A stretch of 46,208 nt of DNA, from positions 1 to 46,208 of the forward strand of contig CACWGK010000010.1 in assembly GCA_902760415.1 (NCBI GenBank). The letters are read 5' to 3'. The position numbers and the translations under genes are program-made. Origin of the DNA: an uncultured Lachnospiraceae bacterium. GTDB lineage: Bacteria > Bacillota > Clostridia > Lachnospirales > Lachnospiraceae. Positions 16,510 through 24,211 of this stretch are shown here, one piece after another; the first letter of the stretch is position 1; every line of letters begins with the position of its first letter. Below the pieces are notes generated by a model. It saw nothing but the letters and a program-made list of their open reading frames with translations, searched no databases and was not told where the DNA came from.

Positions 16510-17457
16510 TTAACCAATTATCTCTAGCAATTTTTCTATATCTTCAACCGTTTCCACTCCATAAACAGGGATATCTGGAGTTGTTTTCTGTACAAACTTT
16601 GAAAGAGTCTTTCCCGGTCCAATCTCGACAAATGCATCTACACCAAGTTCAACCATAGCACGAATGCTATCATCAAAATATACAGATTTCTGTACCTGCT
16701 GTTCAAGAAGAGCAGGAATAGTTTCATCTTCCTTCTTCTCACGACCGATGCAGTTGAAGATAACTGGGAACTTCATATCTCCAAAGTTTTCACTCTGGAA
16801 CCTCTCAGCAAGTGCATCACCTGCAGGCTTCATAAGTGACGTATGGAATGGACCACTTACTTTAACAGGAAGACATCTCTTTGCTCCCATTTCTTTAAGA
16901 ACTTCTGCTGCCATATCTACAGCTTCAGCATCACCTGAAACTGTAATCTGTCCAGGACAGTTGAAGTTAGCTGGTTCTGCTATGATACTTTTTCCAGCTG
17001 CTTCAAGCTCAGCTTTTACCTTTTCGCATCCAGCAAATATTGTCTCTTTATCAAGTCCAAGAACTGCGATCATCTTACATTCTCTTCCAGAAACTGCAGT
17101 CTGCATAGCATTTCCTCTGAACTGAACAAGAGGGATAACCTGCTGTTCTGTGAATACGCCAGTTGCATAAAGTGCTGAATATTCACCGAGTGAAAGTCCA
17201 GCTGCACATACTGGCTCGATTCCAAGATTCTTTAATACCTTAGTCATGCCAACCGCAAATGCGACCATACATGGCTGTGTATATTTTGTCTCATTCAGTG
17301 TCTCTGCTGGTCCTTCGAAGCATACCTTCTTAAGATCAAAATCAACACCCTGTACATTATCAAAAGTCTCTTTAAACTCAGGATACTTCTCATAAAGGTC
17401 AAGTCCCATGCCTACCTTCTGAGAACCCTGTCCTGCGTAAATAAATCCAAGTTTCAT
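16510..17457 (-). CDS. fabD: Malonyl-CoA:ACP transacylase FabD
   Basis: Loads malonyl groups from CoA onto ACP. The 315-aa length is normal. Motifs: YAGQGSQKVGMG near the start, the nucleophile Ser89 in GLSLGEYSAL, Arg in QFRGNAMQ and His205 in SGPFHTSLM. Positioned between fabK (45 bases) and fabG (51 bases) in the usual fab order. Confidence 0.97.
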   Translation of the reverse strand: MKLGFIYAGQGSQKVGMGLDLYEKYPEFKETFDNVQGVDFDLKKVCFEGPAETLNETKYTQPCMVAFAVGMTKVLKNLGIEPVCAAGLSLGEYSALYATGVFTEQQVIPLVQFRGNAMQTAVSGRECKMIAVLGLDKETIFAGCEKVKAELEAAGKSIIAEPANFNCPGQITVSGDAEAVDMAAEVLKEMGAKRCLPVKVSGPFHTSLMKPAGDALAERFQSENFGDMKFPVIFNCIGREKKEDETIPALLEQQVQKSVYFDDSIRAMVELGVDAFVEIGPGKTLSKFVQKTTPDIPVYGVETVEDIEKLLEIIG

Positions 17458-17502
17458 AATCTATTCCTCACATCTTTTACCTAGTGCTTACCGCTTGGTA
17501 AA

Positions 17503-18417
17503 TTATTTTCCAAGAATCTTCATACCATCGTTATAAATATCAGCTATGATATCAGCTACTGGGCGAACCTCCTTAAGCTGACCACAAACCTGACCTGCCA
17601 TAACTGAACCTGTCTTCATATCTCCATCAGTAACAGCACGGCGAAGTCCACCAAGAGTAATCTGCTCAAGCTCTTCGCGAGATGCAGCTTCTGACTCAAG
17701 CTTCAGATACTCACGAGCCATCTGATTCTTTATGATACGAACAGGTGCATTAAGTGAACGACCTGTTACTGTTGTACTATTATCTTTTGATTTGATAAGC
17801 TCCTGCTTGTAGTTGTCGTGTACTGGACACTCCTCACTTACAAGGAGACAAGTACCGATCTGAACACCCTGTGCACCAAGGCACATAGCTGCTGCAAACT
17901 GTCTTCCATCTGCTATACCACCAGCTGCAATAACAGGAATATCTACACAGTCTACTATCTGTGGAACAAGAGCCATAGTTGTCATATCGCCAACGTGTCC
18001 GCCACTCTCACCGCCTTCAGCGATTACGGCGTCAGCACCCTGCTTCTCAACTCGACGAGCAAGTGCGCTGCTTGCGATAACTGGGATTACGATTGCTCCC
18101 ATTTCTTTCCACTTTTCCATATATTTTCCAGGAGTACCTGCACCTGTTGTGATGATCTTAATCTTCTCCTTAACAAGAAGATCTGCGATATTATCAACAT
18201 CAGGATTGAGGAGCATAAGATTTACACCAAATGGCTTATCTGTTGCCTTTCTAGCATCATAGATTTCCTGCTCTATACGAGCTGCATCATATCCACCTGA
18301 TCCGATAAGTCCAAGTCCACCTGCATTTGAAACTGCTGCAGCGAACTTACCAAGTGCAATATTAGCCATTCCACCCTGGATGATAGGATATTTTGTTCCA
18401 AGTAATTCGTTAATCAT
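17503..18417 (-). CDS. fabK: Enoyl-ACP reductase II FabK (FMN-dependent)
   Basis: Last reduction step of each elongation cycle. This is the flavin TIM-barrel enzyme that replaces FabI in many Firmicutes and is insensitive to triclosan. The 304-aa length is normal. It starts MINELLGTKYPIIQGGMA, has GGESGGHVGDMTT with the catalytic His near 144, and phosphate-binding PVIAAGGIADG and GAQGVQIGT. The KINT-like nitropropane dioxygenase family is related, but the operon fixes the call. It lies 13 bases after accA. Confidence 0.96.
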   Translation of the reverse strand: MINELLGTKYPIIQGGMANIALGKFAAAVSNAGGLGLIGSGGYDAARIEQEIYDARKATDKPFGVNLMLLNPDVDNIADLLVKEKIKIITTGAGTPGKYMEKWKEMGAIVIPVIASSALARRVEKQGADAVIAEGGESGGHVGDMTTMALVPQIVDCVDIPVIAAGGIADGRQFAAAMCLGAQGVQIGTCLLVSEECPVHDNYKQELIKSKDNSTTVTGRSLNAPVRIIKNQMAREYLKLESEAASREELEQITLGGLRRAVTDGDMKTGSVMAGQVCGQLKEVRPVADIIADIYNDGMKILGK

Positions 18418-18430
18418 ATTTCTTTCCTTT

Positions 18431-19369
18431 TTAACCTAATACATAACTATCAATGTGACGGAACTTCTCATAACGATCCTTTGCAATATCAGAACCGCTC
18501 TTACCTTTGAAACGACGAAGCTCGTGTACAAGCATTTCATCGATATCACGATACACAACGCTTGGATTATGATGTGCACCGCATAAAGGCTCATTTATTA
18601 TTCCTTCTATTACTCCGAAATGAAGCAGATCCTGTGCTGTAAGCTTCATAAGCTTGCAAGCTTCATCTGCCTTTGAAGAATCCTTCCACAGAATAGATGC
18701 AAATCCTTCTGGTGAAAGAACTGAGTAAACCGCATTTTCCAGCATATATACTGAGTTTGCTACACCGATGGCAAGTGCTCCACCACTGGAACCCTCTCCT
18801 GTGACGATTGCGATTACTGGAACTTTCAGAGCACTCATTTCTGCAAGGTTTCTTGATATAGCCTGGCTCTGTCCATGAGCTTCTGCATCGAGTCCAGGAT
18901 ACGCGCCTGGTGTATCTATAAATGTTATAATCGGACGTCCGAACTTTTCAGCCTGCTTCATAAGACGAAGTGCCTTACGATAGCCTTCTGGTTCAGGCAT
19001 GCCGAAGTTATATTCCATATTTTCCTGAAGATCACGTCCTTTACGATGACCGAGTACAGTTACTGGAACGCCATGAAATGAAGCGATTCCGCCGTATATA
19101 CTCTTATCTTCTTTGTTCAGTATGTCGCCACGCTGCTCAAAGAAATCATCAAAGAGTGCTTCTATATAATCATCAACCTTTGGACGACGAATATGTCTTG
19201 CCAGGAATACTTTATCAGCTGGAGTAAGATCAGCTGCCTCAGTAGCTGTCTTATCATACTCAGCATGAAGGTCGCTAAGAAGTTCTACCTGTTCCATATT
19301 GTCGTTGATAGCAGCTATCTGATCTTCAAGCTCAGTTAGCTTCTTATCTATATCTCTTATCGTAGCCAT
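18431..19369 (-). CDS. accA: Acetyl-CoA carboxylase carboxyltransferase subunit alpha
   Basis: With AccD, transfers the carboxyl group from carboxybiotin to acetyl-CoA to give malonyl-CoA. The 312-aa length is normal. It shows ARHIRRPKVDDYIEALFDDF, the crotonase-fold TFIDTPGAYPGLDAEAHGQ, and GEGSSGGALAIGVAN. Its start lies inside the end of accD (13-base overlap), so the two subunits are translationally coupled for 1:1 production. The partner subunits AccB and AccC are not in the window. Confidence 0.97.
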   Translation of the reverse strand: MATIRDIDKKLTELEDQIAAINDNMEQVELLSDLHAEYDKTATEAADLTPADKVFLARHIRRPKVDDYIEALFDDFFEQRGDILNKEDKSIYGGIASFHGVPVTVLGHRKGRDLQENMEYNFGMPEPEGYRKALRLMKQAEKFGRPIITFIDTPGAYPGLDAEAHGQSQAISRNLAEMSALKVPVIAIVTGEGSSGGALAIGVANSVYMLENAVYSVLSPEGFASILWKDSSKADEACKLMKLTAQDLLHFGVIEGIINEPLCGAHHNPSVVYRDIDEMLVHELRRFKGKSGSDIAKDRYEKFRHIDSYVLG

Positions 19370-20280
19370 GACTTCCTCCTCTTCTCGTGGAGTCTTAGAA
19401 TATGTGCAAGGCTGTCACGCATTTCAAGTCGAGATACTATGCCATCTACAAATCCATGTTCCTCCAGGTATTCTGCCCTCTGGAAGCCCTTTGGCAGTTT
19501 CTGACCAATGGTCTGCTCTATAACTCTAGGACCTGCGAAGCCGATCAGTGCGCCCGGCTCTGCTATAGTAATATCCGCCAGCGTAGCAAAGCTGGCACTA
19601 ACACCACCAGTAGTAGGATGTGTCAGTACGGATACATAAAGTCCACCATTTTCGCTAAATCTTTTTACTGCAGCTGAAGTCTTAGCCATCTGCATAAGAG
19701 AAAGTATTCCCTCCTGCATTCTGGCACCACCACTAGCAGTAAATATAATGACAGGAAGTTCACGCTTTTCAGCTACTTCGAATGTCTTTGTTATCATTTC
19801 ACCGACAGCAACGCCCATGCTGCCCATCAGGAATTCAGGCGCCATAACAGCTACGATTGCCTTATAACCTTCTATCTCACAAATGCCAGAGAGAACACCC
19901 TCATCCAGCCCTGTCTTAGTCTTAAGTCCCGATATCTTCTCTTCATAATCTGGATAATCCAGTGGATTGTTAAATGGTATCGTAAACCTAATCTTTCGAA
20001 ATGTACCAGGATCCGCAAGACCAGCCATACGTCTTCTTGCTGAAATCTTTGCGTGCTTGCCACATTCAGGACAAACATAGAGATTTTTCTTTACTGTACT
20101 TAGAGGAAGGGTAACATTGCAATCGGAGCAGGTAAATACCTGCTCCGACTCATTATCATCATCTAATTCCTCGTTTACAGACTCGACTAATTCGACATTT
20201 CCCTTCTCGATATCAGTCTCTTCTCTCTTGGTAGCTGTATCAAGATGCGTCCCCTGACTATGCTTACCAAAAAGTTTCAT
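19357..20280 (-). CDS. accD: Acetyl-CoA carboxylase carboxyltransferase subunit beta
   Basis: A 307-aa partner of AccA. A four-cysteine zinc ribbon (Cys51, 54, 70, 73: CSDCNVTL and CPECGKHA) precedes the crotonase-like domain, with FTASGGARMQEG and HPTTGGVSASFATLAD. The first ~45 residues are an unusual acidic extension before the zinc ribbon, of no known function. It follows acpP by 26 bases and overlaps accA. Confidence 0.97.
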   Translation of the reverse strand: MKLFGKHSQGTHLDTATKREETDIEKGNVELVESVNEELDDDNESEQVFTCSDCNVTLPLSTVKKNLYVCPECGKHAKISARRRMAGLADPGTFRKIRFTIPFNNPLDYPDYEEKISGLKTKTGLDEGVLSGICEIEGYKAIVAVMAPEFLMGSMGVAVGEMITKTFEVAEKRELPVIIFTASGGARMQEGILSLMQMAKTSAAVKRFSENGGLYVSVLTHPTTGGVSASFATLADITIAEPGALIGFAGPRVIEQTIGQKLPKGFQRAEYLEEHGFVDGIVSRLEMRDSLAHILRLHEKRRKSWLR

Positions 20281-20306
20281 AATAATGCCTCCGAACGAGT
20301 AGTTAT

Positions 20307-20531
20307 TTATTTGTGTGCTTCTACGTAATCAACAAGATCCTGAACTGTCTTGATGTTTGGAAGATCCTCATCAGCTATAGCAACACCGATAGCATCCTCG
20401 ATAGCCATACCAAGCTCTACTGCATCAAGTGAATCAGCTCCAAGATCATCTGTAAGAGAAGCCTCAAGAGTAATCTTCTCCTCATCTACACTAAGTGTCT
20501 CTGCGATAACTGCTTTAATTTCATCAAACAT
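20307..20531 (-). CDS. acpP: Acyl carrier protein
   Basis: A 74-aa acidic four-helix carrier. The phosphopantetheine attachment site is Ser34 in [18 protein letters not shown] precedes the ATG at 20531. It is the first gene of the fatty acid operon, so its level is set directly by the promoter and possible operators just upstream (20565-20652). Confidence 0.97.
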   Translation of the reverse strand: MFDEIKAVIAETLSVDEEKITLEASLTDDLGADSLDAVELGMAIEDAIGVAIADEDLPNIKTVQDLVDYVEAHK

Positions 20532-20564
20532 TTCTTTCGTTCTCCTTTTTTTCGAATGATTAAC

Positions 20565-20583
20565 TCGTCGACCAAGTCGACAA
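20565..20583. promoter_or_regulatory. Inverted repeat in the acpP leader
   Basis: Two GTCGAC palindromes separated by CAA, in near-symmetric flanks (TCGTCGAC, CAA, GTCGACAA). It lies about 35 bases before acpP in the 5' leader, a possible regulator site or RNA stem. Confidence 0.45.
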
Positions 20584-20586
20584 TAT

Positions 20587-20618
20587 GGTTAAAATATTTT
20601 ATTTAAATTTTTTTAACC
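20587..20618. promoter_or_regulatory. Inverted repeat at the fab operon transcription start
   Basis: GGTTAAAA (20587-20594) and TTTTAACC (20611-20618) separated by 16 AT-rich bases. The outer edge coincides with the expected transcription start, so a bound repressor such as the operon's MarR protein would block initiation. Assignment is inference. Confidence 0.5.
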
Positions 20619-20624
20619 TTTTTC

Positions 20625-20652
20625 ATTATATCTCTTATACAATAAAAGTCAA
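20625..20652 (-). promoter_or_regulatory. Sigma-A promoter of the fatty acid operon
   Basis: Minus strand TTGACT (20647-20652), a 16-base spacer, TATAAT (20625-20630). It lies between the acyl-CoA ligase terminator and acpP. Confidence 0.88.
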
Positions 20653-20683
20653 TAAAATTATTTAAAATATTTTAAGTAAATTA

Positions 20684-20720
20684 TGAGTCACTTTGCACGT
20701 CCGACGTAACTGCTGACTCA
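20684..20720. repeat. TGAGTCAC hairpin, copy C (inverted, degenerate)
   Basis: TGAGTCA (20684-20690) pairs with TGACTCA (20714-20720) around ACGTC/GACGT. Read on the opposite strand it matches copy B at 32 of 37 positions. It abuts copy B in inverted orientation, like a two-hairpin BIME unit. Confidence 0.65.
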
Positions 20721-20765
20721 AAAATGAGTCACCCTTTACGTCGGACGTAAAAAGTGACTCATTTT
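20720..20765 (-). terminator. Terminator of the acyl-CoA ligase gene (TGAGTCAC hairpin, copy B)
   Basis: The same hairpin as at 12741-12786 with one extra C: AAAAATGAGTCAC/GTGACTCATTTT arms and an inner TTTACG/CGTAAA. On the minus strand it is followed by TTTTT and begins 11 bases after the ligase stop. Confidence 0.88.
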
Positions 20766-20775
20766 ATATTTGGGT

Positions 20776-22506
20776 TTATTCGTTCCAGTCTTTGGACTTT
20801 ATCTCTGAACGTCTTATCTTGCCGCTTGATGTCTTAGGCAGGCTGTCCACGAAGTCTATGAACTTCGGACGCTTATAAGATGCCAGATTGGTTTTCAGAT
20901 ACTTCATGGTATCCTTTTTTAACTTATCTGTTGCTGTATAACCCTTTGTAAGAACGATAGATGCTTTGATTGCTTGTCCTCTTACTTTATCCGGAACACT
21001 TGTGACAGCACATTCCAGAACATAAGGAAGCTTCATAATCTCATTTTCTATCTCAAAAGGTCCTACTCTATATCCTGCAGATTTTATAATGTCATCTACA
21101 CGACCTACATACCACAGATATCCATCCGCATCCTTAAATGCTGTATCTCCAGTATGGTAATAACCATCATGCATAACTCCTGTAGTCTTCTCTTCATCCT
21201 TATAGTAACCAAGGAAAAGTCCTGTAGGTTTCTTATCTGATATTCTGATGCATACCTCACCAGTTTCGTTCACTCCAACTTCTCTGTCACCATCTCTCAG
21301 AAGCACAACATCATACTGAGGACTTGGCTTGCCCATAGAACCCGGTCTCGGAACACTGCCTCTCAGGTTTGCAATAGTAAGAGTAGTCTCCGTCTGACCA
21401 AAGCCTTCCATAATCTTAAGACCTGTGGCCTTATAGAACTTCTCATATACTTCAGGATTCAAAGCTTCGCCAGCGGTCGATACATTTTTCAGACTCGATA
21501 GATCAAACTTCTTCATATCAACATGAACAAGCATTCTGAAAACCGTTGGTGGTGCACAGAAAGATGTCATATGATATCTTTCCATCATTGCAAGAATCTC
21601 TTTTGCGAAAAACTCGTCATAATCATATGTAAAGATAGGAGCCTCTGCCAGCCACTGACCATAAATCTTGCCCCAGAGAGCCTTGCCCCATCCTGTATCA
21701 CTTATTGTGAAATGAAGACCATCGCTATCAACCTGGTGCCAATACTTCGCAGTTACATAATGACCAAGTGGATACTTATGACTATGAGCTGCCATCTTAG
21801 GATACGAAGTAGTTCCTGATGTAAAGAACATAAGAGCTGTGTCATCACCACCAGCTGATTCGCTAGTTCTCTTGAAGGTAGCTGAGAAGAATCTGATATC
21901 ACGGTTATAATTGGACCAGCCCTCTCTTGTACCATTTACGATAATCTTAGTTTTAAGTCCCAGATAATTCTTGGCAGCCTTCTCAACTTCAGAAGCAACC
22001 TCTCCATCCGCTGTACACACTACTGCATTTATACCTCCAGCCTTGAAGCGATATTCAAAATCCTTCTTGGTAAGGAGAAATGAACATGGCACCGCTATAG
22101 CGCCTATCTTATGAAGTGCTACCAATGTAAACCAGAACTGATAATGTCTCTTCATGATAAGGAGGACTCTGTCGCCCTTTCTCACGCCAAGATAGCGAAG
22201 ATAATTTGCAGTCTTATTAGAATATGTCATCATATCCTTAAATGTGATCCTACGCTCCTTACCTTCTTTTGAAACATGAAGCATAGCTGTCTTATTAGGA
22301 CACTTTTCAGCAAGAACATCCACAACATCGAAACCAAAGTTGAAGTTCTCATCGTCATGAAAATCTATTGCTTGCAGCACACCTGATTCATCTTCACATA
22401 CAGATATATACTTTCCAGCAACACCTGGTGCAGGAACCATCTGTCCCTTAGCCTCGATATTTTCTGAAATAGACGCATCTTTTTTTGTTATGTCTTTATT
22501 AGGCAT
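20776..22506 (-). CDS. AMP-forming acyl-CoA synthetase (medium-chain/ACSM-like)
   Basis: A 576-aa enzyme activating a carboxylic acid to its CoA thioester through an acyl-adenylate. The ATP P-loop reads FFTSGTTSYPKMAAHSH near 230; the usual Gly after TSGTT is Ser. Other motifs are GEALNPEVYEKFYKATGLKIMEGFGQTE, YHTGDTAFKDADGYLWYVGRVDDIIKSAGYRVGPFEIE and the catalytic Lys in PKTSSGKIRR at the C-terminus. It resembles medium-chain acyl-CoA synthetases more than acetate-type Acs. Placed just before the fab operon but with its own promoter and terminator, it may salvage exogenous or branched fatty acids. Substrate unproven. Confidence 0.88.
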   Translation of the reverse strand: MPNKDITKKDASISENIEAKGQMVPAPGVAGKYISVCEDESGVLQAIDFHDDENFNFGFDVVDVLAEKCPNKTAMLHVSKEGKERRITFKDMMTYSNKTANYLRYLGVRKGDRVLLIMKRHYQFWFTLVALHKIGAIAVPCSFLLTKKDFEYRFKAGGINAVVCTADGEVASEVEKAAKNYLGLKTKIIVNGTREGWSNYNRDIRFFSATFKRTSESAGGDDTALMFFTSGTTSYPKMAAHSHKYPLGHYVTAKYWHQVDSDGLHFTISDTGWGKALWGKIYGQWLAEAPIFTYDYDEFFAKEILAMMERYHMTSFCAPPTVFRMLVHVDMKKFDLSSLKNVSTAGEALNPEVYEKFYKATGLKIMEGFGQTETTLTIANLRGSVPRPGSMGKPSPQYDVVLLRDGDREVGVNETGEVCIRISDKKPTGLFLGYYKDEEKTTGVMHDGYYHTGDTAFKDADGYLWYVGRVDDIIKSAGYRVGPFEIENEIMKLPYVLECAVTSVPDKVRGQAIKASIVLTKGYTATDKLKKDTMKYLKTNLASYKRPKFIDFVDSLPKTSSGKIRRSEIKSKDWNE

Positions 22507-22556
22507 TTATATTCCTCTTTAGTAGTCTACAATACTTATAATCTATAAATAATCGC

Positions 22557-22581
22557 ACACGTAGTTTTGAAAACTACGTGT
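22557..22581. promoter_or_regulatory. Perfect 25-bp palindrome downstream of the acyl-CoA ligase promoter
   Basis: ACACGTAGTTTT (22557-22568), a central G, then AAAACTACGTGT (22570-22581). With transcription expected to start near 22588 it occupies about +7 to +31. Perfect dyad symmetry suggests a repressor operator. It could also fold as an RNA hairpin, but no T-run follows, so it is not an intrinsic terminator. Confidence 0.75.
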
Positions 22582-22594
22582 AGTTTCTTCGGTA

Positions 22595-22623
22595 ATTATA
22601 TAATCACTAATACTATAAATCAA
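22595..22623 (-). promoter_or_regulatory. Sigma-A promoter of the acyl-CoA ligase gene
   Basis: Minus strand TTGATT (22618-22623), 17 bases, TATAAT (22595-22600). Confidence 0.85.
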
Positions 22624-22644
22624 GTTAATTCTATATATTAATAT

Positions 22645-22680
22645 AATAAAAACGTCATCTGAATAATATCAGATGACGCA
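22645..22680 (-). terminator. Terminator after exoA
   Basis: Perfect 10-bp arms CGTCATCTGA (22653-22662) and TCAGATGACG (22669-22678), followed on the minus strand by TTTTTATT. It lies about 60 bases past the exoA stop. Confidence 0.92.
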
Positions 22681-22738
22681 TTATAATCCTATTATCAAAT
22701 ACTTATATTCTTATATATTAATTTACGCATTTATATAT

Positions 22739-23494
22739 CTAAATATTTATATCAAGTTCGATTGGACAGTGATCTGAGCCATATATCTCATTATGAATCT
22801 TAGAATCAACAATATTATCACGAAGTGACTCCGAAACCACAAAGTAGTCAATACGCCATCCAGCATTTCTCTCACGAGAGTTGAAGCGGTATGACCACCA
22901 GGAATATGCTTCCGTAAGATCAGGATATTTATATCTAAATGTATCGATAAATCCTGCTTCAAGAAGAGTTCCAAACTTCTCTCTCTCCTGATCAGTAAAT
23001 CCAGGATTCTGATGATTAGAAGCCGGGTTCTTAAGGTCGATATCCAGATGAGCTACATTTAGATCGCCGCACATTATAACCGGCTTATCTTTCGCTTTCT
23101 CAGAAAGAAAGTTTCTGAAGTCGTCCTCCCACTCCATGCGGTAATCAAGTCTCTTTAATTCATTTTGAGAATTAGGAACATAGACAGTTATAAAGTAGTA
23201 GTCACCCATATCCAGAGTTATAAGTCGTCCCTCATGATCATGCTTCTCGATTCCCATACCATAGGTAACCTGTACAGGCTCCTGCTTTGTAAATACAGCA
23301 GTTCCGGAATATCCCTTCTTCTCGGCATAGTTCCAATACTGATGATACCCAGGAAGATCCAGCACATGCTGTCCCTCCTGCATCTTACTCTCCTGAATCG
23401 CGAATATATCCGCATCCAGCGCTGCAAAGCTATCATCAAAGCCCTTCTTCGAACAGGCTCTTATTCCATTTACATTCCAAGACACTAGTTTCAT
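22739..23494 (-). CDS. exoA: Exodeoxyribonuclease III / AP endonuclease
   Basis: A 251-aa Mg-dependent enzyme that cuts DNA at abasic sites and trims 3' ends in base-excision repair. Motifs: MKLVSWNVNGIRA, the metal-binding Glu35 in FAIQESK, CGDLNVAHLDIDL, GWRIDYFVVS and the terminal catalytic SDHCPIEL. Full length and close to Bacillus ExoA in size. It follows the membrane protein gene by nine bases in the EamA-membrane protein-exoA operon. Confidence 0.95.
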   Translation of the reverse strand: MKLVSWNVNGIRACSKKGFDDSFAALDADIFAIQESKMQEGQHVLDLPGYHQYWNYAEKKGYSGTAVFTKQEPVQVTYGMGIEKHDHEGRLITLDMGDYYFITVYVPNSQNELKRLDYRMEWEDDFRNFLSEKAKDKPVIMCGDLNVAHLDIDLKNPASNHQNPGFTDQEREKFGTLLEAGFIDTFRYKYPDLTEAYSWWSYRFNSRERNAGWRIDYFVVSESLRDNIVDSKIHNEIYGSDHCPIELDINI

Positions 23495-23503
23495 ATAATT
23501 CTC

Positions 23504-24211
23504 CTACACACGTGGCTTTGGATTCGGTTGCTTAGCAACACCAACCATTCCTGCAGCCATCATAAGAATCATGCCAAAAGGCACAGATGCAGCAGCAAAG
23601 TCAACTAAGTAATAAAGCTTCGTAAGCTTGAGAAGCTCACCGATTCCAAAAAAGATTAATGGATTAAAAAGAATACATATTCTAGATACTCGCATGAGTC
23701 CATTCCATAGAAAATGCATATATGCAACAGACATTCCAACTATACTTACGATAAGGTATGCAAAAAGTGGAATCGCGATATAGTAAAACATTCCTTCTGT
23801 TGTAGAAATGATATCAGCACCCATAAGGTTAGTAGCAAAAAGCAACTTATATACAAGTGCCATCATAATATATCCTGATTGTATAAAAAGATATGCTATG
23901 CAGTAAGCTATAGCACCAACCTCAAACAGACTACCCATCTGTCTGTTAAGGACTCCTCTTTTTCTTCTCATATATCTGAATAACTTTATATAGTCTCTGA
24001 GTCCAACATAATTGAGTGCTATACCGAGACCCGATAGTATGAGGGATATCTCGAATCTCATAAATGGCATCTTAGGCCAGTTGCTCTGAATGTAACCATT
24101 TCGAACGTTACCCTCACCATATGCGCCACTGAGCCAACACGCCACCATACATATAGCCGCGCCTATCATGCCAATAAGCATATTCCTCATTACTTTATTT
24201 TTGTTCTTCAT
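23504..24211 (-). CDS. Polytopic membrane protein of unknown function
   Basis: A 235-aa protein with about six or seven hydrophobic segments (roughly 9-27, 52-69, 95-120, 142-165, 178-192, 205-228). A basic cytoplasmic loop (RRKRGVLNR) lies after the second, and the tail is basic and Pro-rich (KQPNPKPRV). No catalytic or transport motif is recognised; it resembles unnamed membrane proteins seen in Lachnospiraceae. Its start overlaps the end of the EamA transporter gene by 17 bases, and exoA follows nine bases later, so it belongs to that operon. Confidence 0.75.
   Translation of the reverse strand: MKNKNKVMRNMLIGMIGAAICMVACWLSGAYGEGNVRNGYIQSNWPKMPFMRFEISLILSGLGIALNYVGLRDYIKLFRYMRRKRGVLNRQMGSLFEVGAIAYCIAYLFIQSGYIMMALVYKLLFATNLMGADIISTTEGMFYYIAIPLFAYLIVSIVGMSVAYMHFLWNGLMRVSRICILFNPLIFFGIGELLKLTKLYYLVDFAAASVPFGMILMMAAGMVGVAKQPNPKPRV

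Noticed and set aside
17458-17502. Small inverted repeat TTTACC/GGTAAA between fabD and fabK as an operator
   Set aside because: The arms are six bases with a loose centre and there is no promoter nearby, so it is too weak to claim.
12741-20765. Repeated hairpins considered as CRISPR repeats
   Set aside because: Only three copies, two of them 8 kb apart, no regular spacers and no cas genes. They are terminators or REP-like repeats.
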